Of a DNA stretch of 64,000 nucleotides, positions 1 through 10,873 are shown in pieces. This DNA comes from Hypoxylon rubiginosum (lineage: Eukaryota; Ascomycota; Sordariomycetes; Xylariales; Hypoxylaceae): the NCBI GenBank assembly GCA_902806565.1, contig CADCXA010000024.1, positions 806,001 through 870,000 of the forward strand, read 5' to 3'. The translations under genes were made by a program, and so were the position numbers. Below the pieces are notes generated by a model. That model saw only the letters and a list, made by a program, of their open reading frames with translations, ran no database searches and was not told the origin of the DNA. Numbering within the stretch: position 1 is the stretch's first letter; every line of letters begins with the position of its first letter.

Positions 1-1143
1 ACCCGGATAGCAGAAGCACTACGATGTATGCCGCCCCTATCATCTTCGATCGTAATGCGCACGCCGTCCCTGCTATTGTCAGGGTAGCAGATGTTCTATG
101 GGCTTCCGCTGGTCTCTCAGGTCTCTACCGTGGCTCTTCTATTGCTCCCCCTACCTCCGTCTATTCTGTACCCCTCGAATTGGCCGACAGAGTTGGCGGT
201 TGGGATTGTGACTCCGAGGCTATTGGCGAGGATTTGCACATGTACCTCAAGTGTTTCTTTGCGCTTAACGGAAACTTGACCGTGAGAACCATCATGAGCC
301 CCGTGAGCCAGACCAATGTCAAGGGTGATGGTGGCAAGGGCGCCGAGGGACTCTACAATGATATGCGAGCCCGTTACAAGCAAGCACTGCGACACATGTG
401 GGGAGCTCTAGACTCTGGTTACGCTCTTAGAAAACTTGCAGTGCTCTGGCAAGAGCGAAAGCACACTGCCAGGGCTTTCCGTCCGCTTCACGTTACTCTG
501 TAAGCTTACCCCCGATTCCAATGGTTCAAAAGGCAGACCACTAACCCACAGTAGCAACAATCCTACCGACTCGTACATCACGCAGACTCAGCTTGACATC
601 AACCCCGAGCAGACCCTTGAGAGCGCTATTTTCTCCGATGTTACTTCTGATACCCTTAAAGAACCTGACTGGAAGCGAATCGCTGTCCTTTTTCACCGAC
701 TCTTCGAGGCGCATTTCCTACCGCTTCAGACTACTATCCTCGTTGTTGCTTCGACCTTATACGTATGGGTAACCGATGGCAACTCAGACCCCCACCAGCT
801 ATCTTGGATCTTCACCGTTTGCAACGTCTTGAGAACTGTTGGCTTTATGGAAGTCGCGCTCTTGCTGTTCTTATACGAGCAATTCCACAAGATCTGCGTT
901 ACTACGCGTGAAAGGGAGATGCACGAGGCTGGTCTCGCCAAGGGAATGTGCTTCTCCCATCGCAATGTCAAGAAGAACTTCGTTGACTATGCCCTCGTAC
1001 CGCTCGTCGCGCCGCTATACGGCGCAATCCCGACCGGACAAGCTCAGATCATGCACTTTTTTACGCTTGACCTGGTGTACACAGTCAGCAAGAAGGTCAC
1101 TCGACAAAGAGCGAAATCCATGCTTGCAAGTGTCATGCCATAG
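1..1143 (+). CDS. Membrane glycosyltransferase, GT2-like (5' partial)
   Basis: The 3' part of a multi-pass GT2-type glycosyltransferase; the frame is already open at base 3, so the start lies outside the window. Exons are <1-499 and 552-1143, joined by a 52-bp intron (500-551: GTAAGC donor, CTAAC at 541-545, CACAG acceptor) that restores one frame. Visible motifs are a GEDLHMYLKCFF segment, like the acceptor-site ED motif of processive GT2 enzymes, and a QALRHMW segment in the place of the (Q/R)xxRW motif. Three hydrophobic stretches follow (encoded near 700-780, 800-890 and 985-1085), suggesting a membrane-anchored C-terminal half. The sugar substrate cannot be told from this fragment. The family call rests on the ED and RW-like motifs plus membrane topology; the exact subfamily is uncertain. 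Confidence 0.8.
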
Positions 1144-2440
1144 CGGCTGAGCTGTTGTGAAACTTAGTAATATTCATCCGGAACAGCTGTCGCAGCTGTG
1201 TCCGTTGCGCGCTTTTCGTTCGATTCTCCATCGACCCGTTGAAGACCGAGCGAAGCGACTTTCCGAGTTTTTTTTTTGAGAGAATAGCTCCGAGGAGCGT
1301 GTGTAAATAGAGGAAATGATGTTGATATGCATGGCATCGGCATTGGCATTCTAGATACGGGGGTAACTTTTTTCTGGCCTCACGGAGTTCTAGGAGCAAA
1401 CAGCAGGAATGAGGAAAAGAAATCATCCTGCCGGCATTCGTTTACGCGGCAAAGAGGACAGCCGAAAGAGCGTCGGCTCGGCAGTCAGACTTGGACTCGT
1501 CGGGAGTCGAAGGACGCAATTGTCCAATTGGGAGGGCGGGCTAGCCCAGCGAGGACGACAAGCAGGCGGGTTCACGTTGGAGAGAAACCTCAACCTAATA
1601 CGCAAACTTAGCCCGTTAATATCTAATATTGATGTACATAGAGAAGAGCAATCCTCCAAAAGGGGGAGACTTAAAGCTGTGAGCACCCGACGCTCGAGAA
1701 TAGTTGTCAAGCAGTTCTCCTGAAGCTTACAACAATAAATGTTAAATCGTATGCTCTACAACTTGACAGGAAAAGCAAATGAGATCTGATACGTGATAGG
1801 TGACACTTGGTTAAAAAAGGAATGTGGGATTGGTCGAGTTTCGATGTGGGAGCCGGCGACACGTAAACGGGTCTGGTCTAAGAGCTGGCTATCTAGCTAG
1901 GAGGTAGTTGAGGTTGTACGGCAGACAGCTCGTCGAGAACCGAATTAGATTCATGGATGCCTAGATATATCTACCTAGGTGGGTGCATGAAACGTGCATT
2001 TAGGAGATAATGTGTTGCGTTGCGTACCTAATTCAGGTACCGGCTCTAGCTCCGAGGCAAGTCGGAGTTGACATAATGGGGCCGGCCAATCGTATTACAC
2101 GGTTTATTGCGTCCTCGGCCCCCTTTTCGTCCGCAGGCTCTCGGCCACTATGCCCCGGCGTCTAGGACAACGAATTCGATTCCTGTCCGATGGAGGTCGG
2201 GGGATTGCGTGGACATAAGAAGGATTCCGCATAACGGTGGATCGTAGCCTACGTACCATGTACTCGACAGGTTTGCTTTGGCGGGTTGGGGGTGAATATC
2301 TGAATACAAATACGGCCGCCTGCCTCGATGGGTTGATATGGTGTTGGACCAGTTTGGACATCATTCTTCTACTACACTTGAACTTGAAACCAAAACATAT
2401 CTAGAAGTATTCTACTTCCAGCAATCGAAATTCAGCAAAA
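1144..2440. other. Intergenic, GT2-like to DJ-1/PfpI
   Basis: Holds the 3' flank of the glycosyltransferase and the promoter and 5' leader of the DJ-1/PfpI gene. Open frames here are short, lack splice partners and show no motif. A TACCTAGGT stretch near 1972 resembles the palindrome found elsewhere in the window. No RNA gene seen. Confidence 0.6.
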
Positions 2441-3608
2441 ATGGCCGACATAAAAGAAAGCAGCACGGGAGACAAGCACACGGTCAGGGTTGGCGTCTTC
2501 ATCCCGACGGACTGCCAACTTCTCGACGCTGCCAGCGTCGATATCATGGGTAGTATGAGCCACGAATGGTTAGTTTATAAAGCTCTCCTGAACTAGCCCC
2601 TTTTATCAACTTATAAAGAACACATTGGTGCTAACGTGCTCACAGTATGTCATTTCCACGCCTCCTCCAGCGAGAGCCCCCCCCTTGGTTAAGATTCTAC
2701 CACCGCGGTTCTTCGAGCAAGTCTCTTTAACATGCCAGCACAGATATGATCATGGTCGAGAAGCTGGTCCCCAAAGCGATCATCGACCTAGCGCCCCACG
2801 TGCACATCCACTACATCGGGTCGGTGCGGGCGGGCGGGCACATCCAGCTGACGTCGAGCCAGCGGGTCGTGGCGACGAACCACTACGGCGACGCCGAGGT
2901 AGAGCCCGGCAGGCTCGACGTCGTGCTCGTACCCGGCCCGGACCCGTTCAACGCGTACGAGCGGGCGGCCCTCGACTGGCTGGGCGCGCAGGCCGGCACG
3001 CCCGGCGTGGACATCCTGAGCGTGTGCACGGGCATCTTCGTGTGCGGCGAGGCCGGGCTGCTCAAGGGCAAGACGGCGTGCGGGCCTAGGAACCTCCAGG
3101 ATATGATTAGCGCTAAGGGGTTCGGCGAGAAGGCGCTCGTGGGGGATCAGTATAGGTGGATTCAGGATGGGAATTTTTGGTCGAGTGGTAAGGTCACCTT
3201 ATTTTTCTTTCCTCCTCTCCTATTTACTTACCTCTTACCCATATTCTTCTCATCTTCATACTCGTATCTCTATCTACCTCTCCCTACCCTGTAAGACACA
3301 CATCGCTAACCTCAAGATTTCGCAAAACCCCAAAGGCGGCGTGACCAACGGCAACGACCTGGTGGCGGCGTACTGCCGCGCGTCGCCTCACTTCCCCACC
3401 TCCCTCGTCGAGATCGTCTGCGAGATGATCGGAGTCGGCGACCGCGCGCAGGCGTACGGCAAAGGTCAGTCTCAGCCTTTCTCCTCACCATGATGTACAA
3501 CGCGTTCCGGGCGTGGCTGACGGGTCTGACGTCGTCGTCGGGTCGCAAGCAGAGATGACGTCGCTGGAGAATATCGCTAAGCTCGTTGCCGAACCGGCTG
3601 CTGCATAA
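2441..3608 (+). CDS. DJ-1/PfpI (class I glutamine amidotransferase-like) protein
   Basis: A 251-residue DJ-1/PfpI superfamily protein. Exons are 2441-2567, 2744-3187, 3336-3464 and 3553-3608; the sum (756 nt) is an exact number of codons. The first gap is a twin intron (separate entry). Introns 2 and 3 have GTAAGG and GTCAGT donors. The N-terminus has the fungal GVFIP-DCQLLDAASVDIMGSMSHE pattern, the middle has LAPHVHIHYIGSV, and the nucleophile elbow SVCTGIF puts the likely reactive Cys at residue 137, followed by GEAGLLKGKTACGP. This matches the stand-alone fungal group related to the amidase-like domain of AraC regulators and isonitrile hydratases; the true substrate is unknown. The start is the ATG right after a short AAAA leader and precedes the conserved strand 1. 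It is probably cytosolic, since no targeting signal is visible. Confidence 0.88.
2568..2743 (+). other. Spliceosomal twin intron (stwintron), D1,2 type
   Basis: An intron nested in the donor of another intron. The internal intron is 2569-2645 (77 nt): donor GTTAGT, GCTAAC branch point at 2630-2635, acceptor CACAG. Removing it joins G2568 to TATGTC (2646 on), making a consensus GTATGT donor. The rebuilt external intron (99 nt) ends at CAG 2743. Exon 1 then ends in GAA-T and exon 2 starts with AT, giving MSHE-Tyr-MIMVEKLVP, which fits the family. Splicing 2569-2743 as one intron gives a TGA at the joint, and retaining the 2646-2743 part gives an in-frame TAA. Inferred from sequence only; no transcript seen. 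Confidence 0.82.
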
Positions 3609-4735
3609 GCAGGTATTGTCTGTTACCTTTGTGGTACCTTGTTGGGGGTGTGTACCTGTTGCTGGTCAAGAAACAGAAAGGGGCATAGATTATTGTGTGT
3701 GAAAGATGAGACTACTCTCCGCTTCCCAATCGATAGGATTGAATAAAATAAAACTCCGGGAATTTCTCCATGTCATTAAACGTCTGTTTGAGATATTAGG
3801 TTATATATAACCCAAGACATTCTGTGACGGAGCGTTGGCTTCATGGTGACTGAGACGCAACGTTATGATACTGGCCTCTAAGACATTCCCGAGAGTCAAG
3901 ACAGTATATAAATTCATACCATAACATCTCCGTCCAAGACACATCACTTTATGGATCGGTCTGTGTTGTATCATATTTATATTCTTTATTTCTGCTCCCC
4001 TCTTGTAGTGTGTCGATCCAAGAGTCTTGAGAATGAGAAATGTGGCGTCGTCCTGACTGCCTGACCGCCATCTTGAGCGGATACGGAGGTTCATTCCAAG
4101 AGAGATACGAAACGGAATAAGTATCAATTACAAACATGAATTGTACAAAAGAAAGAACTGCAAGTATCAGCTATGTGTTCGTTTGGTAGCTGGTGAGCAG
4201 GTGAGCAGGTGAGATACTTAAGGCATAGGCCTTCTTACGTTGTTATTGTTCCACAGAGCTCTTCGGTATCATTGGCTCGATTCGAGACTTACATAGTACA
4301 GGCTGCTGGTTGCCGAGCCTCCAAAAGCTAAAAGTTCACTGTGAAGGGTCCCATGCGGATAAGCTTGTTCTGCAGTAGCGTGTGCCTTATCAGTGAACTA
4401 TCAGACTATCAGTGAAGGCGGTAAGACGATTTAGGCCGTGCGGGTGGGGTGGTTGCTGCGGCGGAATTTTTTCTTAGGGAAAAAAAAAAAAGTTTTTGGA
4501 GAGTGCAAAACGACCATCTGAAGCTACTCTAGCTCCCAACTTTTTTTTCCTTTCCTTTTCAACCGGGTCGCGTCCAAATATCCTTTTTTTCTTCACATAA
4601 AAGCATCGTCCTTCCTCGCCGGCTTACTACGATTAATCTTGTCTGAGGATAGTAAATTCTCTTGACACTTCAATCCCATCTTAGGCCCGCCATCTCATCT
4701 CAACTTCATCTTTGCCGAAGCTCAATTCCTTCACA
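3609..4735. other. Intergenic, DJ-1/PfpI to FKBP
   Basis: No gene supportable. Contains a short GGTGAGCA tandem near 4192-4215, repeated ACTATCAG words near 4395-4415, and A and T homopolymer runs near 4480-4590 just before the FKBP leader. The 5' leader of the FKBP gene is pyrimidine-rich (about 4600-4735). Confidence 0.55.
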
Positions 4736-6426
4736 ATGACTATTCTGCCTATCGCCCTCTATGGGCTGGAGGTGCCCCCCCAAGGCATCATGGTTCCTGC
4801 TATGCAGGAAGACAGTGTCCCCGGTGCTGCTGTAAGTATTTATCCAGTGCCATTCTCTTTTCTATTTATCTTTTTTGCTCGGATGGACTTGTTTGCAACG
4901 CGCGACGCACCCTACCTATTTCGCTATATACTGCTCTGTACTTCTGATCAAAGTCATAATTCGCTAACATGGTTACTCCAAGTATCGCATTACCATGGCT
5001 GCTCTTGACCCCACCGAGGCGCCCGAGGCTGATGAGGAAGGAAACATCCCCAGCGTTCCGCGATCTACCCTGCGCCTCATTCGCAAGCGACCCTCTCTTG
5101 ACGATGAGCTTGATGACGAGTACCTGGATCAGTTGATGGCCGGTAACTCCTCTGATGAGGATGATGAGGATTATGACGAGGACGACGTAGACGAACCCAA
5201 CGGCGGTCCCAGCGACCCTTCTAAGTCCAAGAAGGCTAGACAGGAGGCTGCTCTGCAGAAGCTCATCGCAGCTGCCCAGGCGGAAGAAGATTCCGATGAG
5301 GAGATGGATGATGACACTGGAAAGCCCAAGGCCAACGGCGTGGCGAAGGTTAGCAAGAAGGGCAAGGAGCCTGCCACTTCCAGTGATGACGAGGATGACG
5401 ACGAGAGCATCGACTCGACCACATTGGACCTAGAGGAGCTTGTTGTTTGTACTCTAGACACTGAACGCGTAGGTCCTGCCCCGATGTGAATGCTGCCGGC
5501 GCCGTGCTAACACGTACCAAAGAACTACCAGCAGACTCTCGACGTCACCATTGGCCCCGACGAGGAGGTCTTCTTCGTTGTCAAGGGTACTCACACAATC
5601 TACTTGACCGGTAACTACCTTGTCGACACCGAAGTGGACTCGTCCGATGACGATGACGAGGATGACGAGGACTACGGTATGGGTCTCGAAGACTATGACA
5701 CTGACTCAGAAGTGGACGAGCTTGATGACCTCCGAGATCCTCGAATTACCGAGGTCGACACTGATGAAGAGGAGGCCCCTAAGTTAGTAGCCCAAGCCAA
5801 GAAAGGCAAGAACAAGCGTCCTGCCGAAGACGAGAGCCTCGATGATCTGATGGCTAAGGCTGAGGAGGCCAAGCTCAGCAAGAAGCAGCAAAAAAAGCTG
5901 AAGAACAACAAGGGCGAGCCCGTCAAGACGGAGCCTGCCAAGGACGCTGCCGCTAAGGGTGACAAGAAGGTTCAATTCGCCAAGAACCTCGAGCAAGGCC
6001 CTACTGGCTCGGGTGCTACCGAGAAGGGAGCAGCCACTCTTGGCGTCAAGGTCGTTTCGGGCGTCACTGTTGACGACCGCAAGGTTGGTTCCGGTCGCGC
6101 CGCCAAGAAGGGCAACAAGGTCGAAGTCCGATATATCGGCAAGCTTGAGAACGGCAAGGTTTTCGATTGTAAGTCCCAATATCATATGACGTGCTTGAGC
6201 AGATGCTAACATGGCAATAGCCAACAAGAAGGGAAAGCCCTTCAGCTTCTCGGTCGGAAAGGGAGAAGTTATCAAGGGATGGGACATTGGTGTCCAGGGC
6301 ATGTCGGTGGGAGGTGAGCGTCGTCTCACCATCCCTGCGAACCTCGCCTACGGCAGCAAATCGCCGCCGGGCATTCCCTCAAACAGCACGTTGATCTTCG
6401 ACGTAAAGCTGTTAGCCATCAAATAA
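4736..6426 (+). CDS. Nucleolar FKBP-type peptidyl-prolyl isomerase (FKBP39/Fpr3-Fpr4 type)
   Basis: A 477-residue prolyl cis-trans isomerase of the nuclear Fpr3/Fpr4 class, known as histone-proline isomerases and chaperones. Exons: 4736-4831, 4983-5468, 5523-6168, 6221-6426. Donors are GTAAGT, GTAGGT and GTAAGT, and phases agree throughout. Residues 1 to about 210 form the nucleoplasmin-like head (starts [14 protein letters not shown]; includes [10 protein letters not shown]) interrupted by long Asp/Glu runs. A second acidic stretch and Lys-rich runs ([12 protein letters not shown]) follow. The FKBP catalytic domain spans about 368-477 with [40 protein letters not shown] and a C-terminal [10 protein letters not shown], the canonical drug- and substrate-pocket pattern. 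Length and layout match family members. The small first exon encodes only 32 residues but carries the conserved YGLEVP start, which fixes the ATG. Confidence 0.95.
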
Positions 6427-7228
6427 ACGTGCTCTCCATTACATATTTCCTTGCCATTGCCCCTGCTGCAGATACCACCACTCTGACTGTACACTACCTG
6501 GTCGTTTCGGTCAAATTTCCGGTGTGAAATATTTTGACGAGTCTCCTATTTGTTGCGCTCTTGAGGTCTCTGACCTGCGCATGTCTGCGAGGATCTGGCG
6601 TCTCGTCAATTAGATGCGGGAAGCAGACGTTGTCTCAAGGGATGACGAGGTCTTTATTGCATTACGGGCGTAAAAAAACTGAAGGGAGGTTGGTTATCCT
6701 CTCATATAATTTCTCCGTTTCTTTTTGTAGGTAGTCAGCCAAGTCAGCCAATGCCGTCAAAGAAGTTCTTAAAAAAATCGTCTTCTTTTGCTTTGTGAAA
6801 TCATCATAACGTCATGATAGTGTAATGGCTTGCCTGGGATCTACTCTAGGGAGTAGGAGCGAGGTAGATAGGAGTAGTAAAAGGAGCCACGCGTTTTCAG
6901 CCGTCGAGTCCTTGGTTGTTCCGTCTCCCGCCTTCCGTCTCTACCTCAAGTGAGCCAAAGCAGGCACCATCTGATAAGGAGGTAAGTAGCCAAATGGGTC
7001 TTAACCAGAACTTCCCATCGACCAAGTTCTTCAACTTGCTGTAGTCTTGCTATCACCATAACCCACCATCTAGACCTCAGCATACAACGCCTTTAGATGG
7101 TGGCCTGGGTCCTCACGCTTTTAAAACAGGACCCGGGAGAACTTATTATAATACATTCTCTAATGCAGCATATTGTCTGTTAAAGCCTCGGCTCTCGTAA
7201 CACACGTTACCAATGAGTTACCGGCATA
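6427..7228. other. Intergenic, FKBP to NDR-like kinase
   Basis: FKBP 3' flank and kinase promoter or leader. ORFs inside are short and motif-less. No RNA gene or repeat recognised. Confidence 0.55.
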
Positions 7229-10200
7229 ATGAAGCACGAGTTTCCAATGGGAGATAGGGGCAGCGTGCCAGATCTCCCGCAGCAAGATGAGCTCTCCCCG
7301 CTGGTTACTCCATCATATACCCCCTTATCCAACCCCGAACGAGGCGACCCTCCTCGAAAACTCAGGCGCCGGGGATCCCGAATTCTATCGGTGCTACGTT
7401 CATTAACCAACACTTGTAAGCTCTTCGTTCCTGTTGGAGTACACTACCAGCGAGCGCTCCTGACACCAGTCTTAGCCTCTGGCAATGATGTCAGAGAGCC
7501 GGCGACATGGCCGGCACCTTCGCCCACCAATCTCGACGAGAGATCGCCGGAGCCACGCCGACGTCTCAAGAAGCTATCCATGCCGTTTCTTCGAAGCCCC
7601 TTCAGCGCCTCTGTGACAGTAATCCATCGCATCAGATCCAAGTCCAAACCATCCCTCGGGTCTATGGAGAGAGCTGCCAATGAGCCGCTCTCGGCTTGCC
7701 CCCCAGAGATCGTCGTCTCGTCCACTTCTAACGGTAACTCCAACGGCAATTCCAATGGTAATTCGTATAGCAATACAACATCCAGTGGAAAGTCGTCTGG
7801 CCAGACCAACGGAACCGGCGGGACTGGGGGAACCGGCACTACAGGCCAGACGTCGTTTGATTTTAAGCTCTCGCCTGGAGACAATAACTTGAGAGAAAAG
7901 AAGCCTGCTGCCAGTATCGTCCGTGATAAAGAGCCGGAAAAGCCGGAGACTACCTTAGCTCCCGCCGAACCAAGCCTGACGACAATCCAGGAAACAGCTC
8001 TCGACCTATCATCCCCGACTATTTTAACAGTCGAACGAGCCGCCGCCGCAAAGATCTTCCTCGAGAACCATTTTAATGAGCAGCTCTCTAAGCCAACTCC
8101 GCGATCTATTCGCCGGCGCTACCTGGAAGGAGAGTTGTATCATGGCAATGGAATGACGGCAGCGGAGAAGACCGCCAGACGTCAAAGATTCTACAAGCAA
8201 GAGACAGATCACCTTCGCCAGACCCGTGCCTTGAAAGCGAAAACTATCGGTGCCCTCCAGGGAAAGCATAACCAACCTGCCGACAGTTATCAAGTATTGA
8301 AAATACTTGGCAAAGGAAGCTTTGGTGTTGTCCGGCTCGTCCGCGAGAAGGCCAGTCGGGGTGATCTAGGACATGATGCACATCGAGATAAGGTGTATGC
8401 GATGAAAGTAATTCGCAAGTCTGCAATGCTGAGGACGAGCCAAGAGGCTCACTTGCGTGCCGAACGGGACTTCTTGGTCGCTTCGGAGGGCTCCAACTGG
8501 TTCGTCGTCCATCCTTAACTGATTACTTTGGGATGAGATGACTGACGATCCACGCTATTTCAGGATTGTTCCTTTGATTACCAGCTTTAAAGACGCTGCA
8601 AACCTCTATCTGGTTATGGATTACATGCCCGGAGGCGACTTTCTCGGCCTCCTTATCCGAGAAAATGTCCTCACTGAGCCGGTCGCTAAATTCTACATTG
8701 CCGAGATGATCTTGTGCATCGAAGAGGCACACTCGTTGCGCTGTATCCATCGTGACATTAAGCCCGACAACTTCCTCATTTCCGCATCTGGCCATTTGAA
8801 GATCTCAGACTTCGGTCTAGCCTTTGATGGTCACTGGTCACACGACACCAACTATTTCCATACCCAGCGGTATAGCTTGCTCCAGAGATTCGGCATACCG
8901 GTGGAGGGAGACGCCATGGACCGTGCTGAAGGTCTACAAGGATCAGTGAAATGGACTCAAGGTGTGGCCCAGGTAATGCAGAAACACGAACGTCAGCCGC
9001 CATATTTAGGCTCGTCTTCTTCTTCGACCTCGCCAGATGAGCCACTCCTGAGCTGGCGTAACAGGTGCGGCAACCGCAGTGCCGCAAGATCTTGTGTAGG
9101 AACAAGCCAGTACATGGCTCCAGAGGTCATCCGTGAGGGTGACTACGATGCAAGATGCGATTAGTGGAGTGTCGGCGTCATCCTGTACGAGTGTTTATAC
9201 GGCCATACTCCGTTTTTATCGGAGGAAGGCGGCCGCCAGCAGACGAAGCGCAACATTGTCAACCACAAGCAGACGTTCGCCTTTCCGACACGTCCCGCGG
9301 TCTCGAGACGGTGCATGGACCTCATTGTCAACCTGATCTGCGAAAAAGAGAGCCGCCTTTCGTCAAGACGCTATCGTTACCGTGATATGCATCCGGAGCC
9401 GTTGGTCTTCGGCAAGGGTCGACATCGCCGCGCGTACCAAGACTGGACAGGCCGGTCGGTATACCCTCAAGACGCGGAGGACCTCAAGGCGCACAAGTGG
9501 TTCCGCGACATCCCGTGGGACCGGCTCAGCCAGATCTCCCCGCCGTTCGTACCGCAGCTCTCGGGCTGCGAAGACACGCACTACTTCGACGAAGAGGAGT
9601 CGATATCGGACTGGTCCGAGTCCCAGCCCGAACCGTCGACGGATACCGAAGACCTGGCGTCGAACCCCTTATTCGCGGGCAGCAGCAACGCGAATAGCTT
9701 CCGCGGCGCCCCCCTCCTCCCCCGCCCGGCCATTTATAGAAGCCCCGAGAGGACAGCGGCTATGCAGGCGCAGCTGGCGCAGTTCCCGCGGGGCACGCGG
9801 GCCATGCTGGCGCAGTTCGTGTCGGCGCCATACGACTCGGCCAAGCTCAAGCGCGCGGACCGCGAGATCGAGACGGTGACGACGGCGGAGACGGCGCCGG
9901 GGGAGGCGACGCCCGAGGCCCGCCAACACCTCTGCGACGCCATGAAGGCGTTCGTGCGCCTGTACGGGCGCCGCGAGCGCAAGCGGCCACGCGACCGGCT
10001 GCTGCGCGACAGGGGCACCCGGGACGCGGTGCTCGACGTGCGCAAGCAGACGGCCTTCATGGGGTACGCGTACCGCCGCATCCCCGAATGCGGAGGAGGC
10101 GGCGGCGGCGGCGGTAGTAATAATTATTACACGGGCTGGGGCGACGGGGACGAGGTCGGGGTCGATAATGAGGCGGTGAGAGGAAGAAGTGACGGCAGAG

Positions 10201-10319
10201 GAAAAGGAAAAGGGAAAGGAAAAGGAAAAGGGAAAGGAAAAGGAAAAGGGGAAGCGATGGACGGGGCGGCCGATTTGGCTTCGTATCGCGCTTGGTGTCC
10301 GGGGCGTGCGGCGAGTTGA
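7229..10319 (+). CDS. NDR/LATS-like AGC protein kinase, interrupted by in-frame TAG
   Basis: A Ser/Thr kinase of the AGC group, NDR-like (Cbk1/COT1/Dbf2 relatives). Exons 7229-8499 and 8564-10319; the intron has a GTTCGT donor and TTTCAG acceptor and restores SNW-IVPL. A further 54-bp intron at 7416-7469 is possible and frame-neutral. Visible: GKGSFG loop, VAIK-type Lys393 (YAMKV), HRDIKPDN with Asp488, DFG Asp506, a long NDR-type insert, SCVGTSQYMAPE, and a C-tail with SEEG and hydrophobic-motif-like FMGYAY. At 9162-9164 the first Trp of the invariant CDWWSVG motif is TAG (codon 624); the same frame continues intact for 385 more codons. So it is a recent pseudogene, a sequencing error or a read-through case; otherwise 1008 residues. 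N-terminal 300 residues are low-complexity (Asn/Ser/Gly runs). Convergent with the Isc1-type gene. Confidence 0.82.
9162..9164 (+). other. In-frame TAG replacing a conserved kinase Trp
   Basis: The reading is DARCD-stop-WSVGVILYE where kinases of this group have CDWWSVG. No GT...AG pair around it would remove the codon without deleting the conserved subdomain. TGG to TAG is a TpG to TpA change, the opposite-strand form of the RIP-preferred CpA to TpA. Confidence 0.9.
10200..10251 (+). repeat. 18-bp purine tandem repeat (about 3 copies) in kinase tail
   Basis: The unit GGAAAAGGAAAAGGGAAA is repeated nearly three times. It encodes an alternating Gly-Lys tail near the kinase C-terminus, preceded by a Gly run encoded near 10090-10115. 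Confidence 0.9.
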
Positions 10320-10873
10320 TTTATGCGCGTGTGGATTGTGCGCATGTCGTTGCTTGCGAACTACTCGAGCTCGCGTTTGGGTGGGAGCAGGTGACTAGTG
10401 ACTGGTGTGGGTTATAGAGGAGGGAGCATAGGAGGGTGAGAATAAAGGGGTAGAAAACTACTAGGATTTTTTTCCCAGTGGAAAAAGGGGGGGGAGCAAT
10501 CAACGTTAGAAGAGTAGCCTTATCACACACACACGACGCACGCGGAGGAAACCTGTATAAACTTCATGGTATCATTATTAACCCCTAGGTAAAATATTCT
10601 CGTTTTGAAAACTCGACTTTTTCCCTATAAGTCTCTAGTACTATTAACATATTAAATATTCTCTTGCTTCTGCGGCTTTCGTTTCGATAGATGAGATGTT
10701 GGAGACGTGACGTCGTATACAATGAATGTTAAACTTTTCCGCGCCCCAAAAATTGAAGTTATTTCTATTATCTTCGTCTCTCCTCCTCGCCTTCGTAATA
10801 AGTAGTGCGCAGCACGTTATTTTTCGAAAATTAGTTGTTCATCAGTTAGGCAAATAATCACACTCTCTCCTTT
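10320..10873. other. Convergent intergenic region, kinase to Isc1
   Basis: 3' flanks of two converging genes. AT-rich between 10560 and 10860 with a short CA run near 10525. No gene seen. Confidence 0.55.

Noticed and set aside
2645..2743. Ordinary single intron starting at GTATGT (2645)
   Set aside because: It would leave 2569-2644 as exon, which has an in-frame TAG; it fits only as the external part of a twin intron.
8500..8563. Two separate kinase genes split at the intron
   Set aside because: GTTCGT...TTTCAG joins the two frames in phase through the conserved SNWIVPL, so one gene.
9105..9315. Intron that would skip the kinase TAG
   Set aside because: Flanking codons (CD and WSVGVILYE) are conserved kinase sequence in a continuous frame; any skip would delete subdomain IX.
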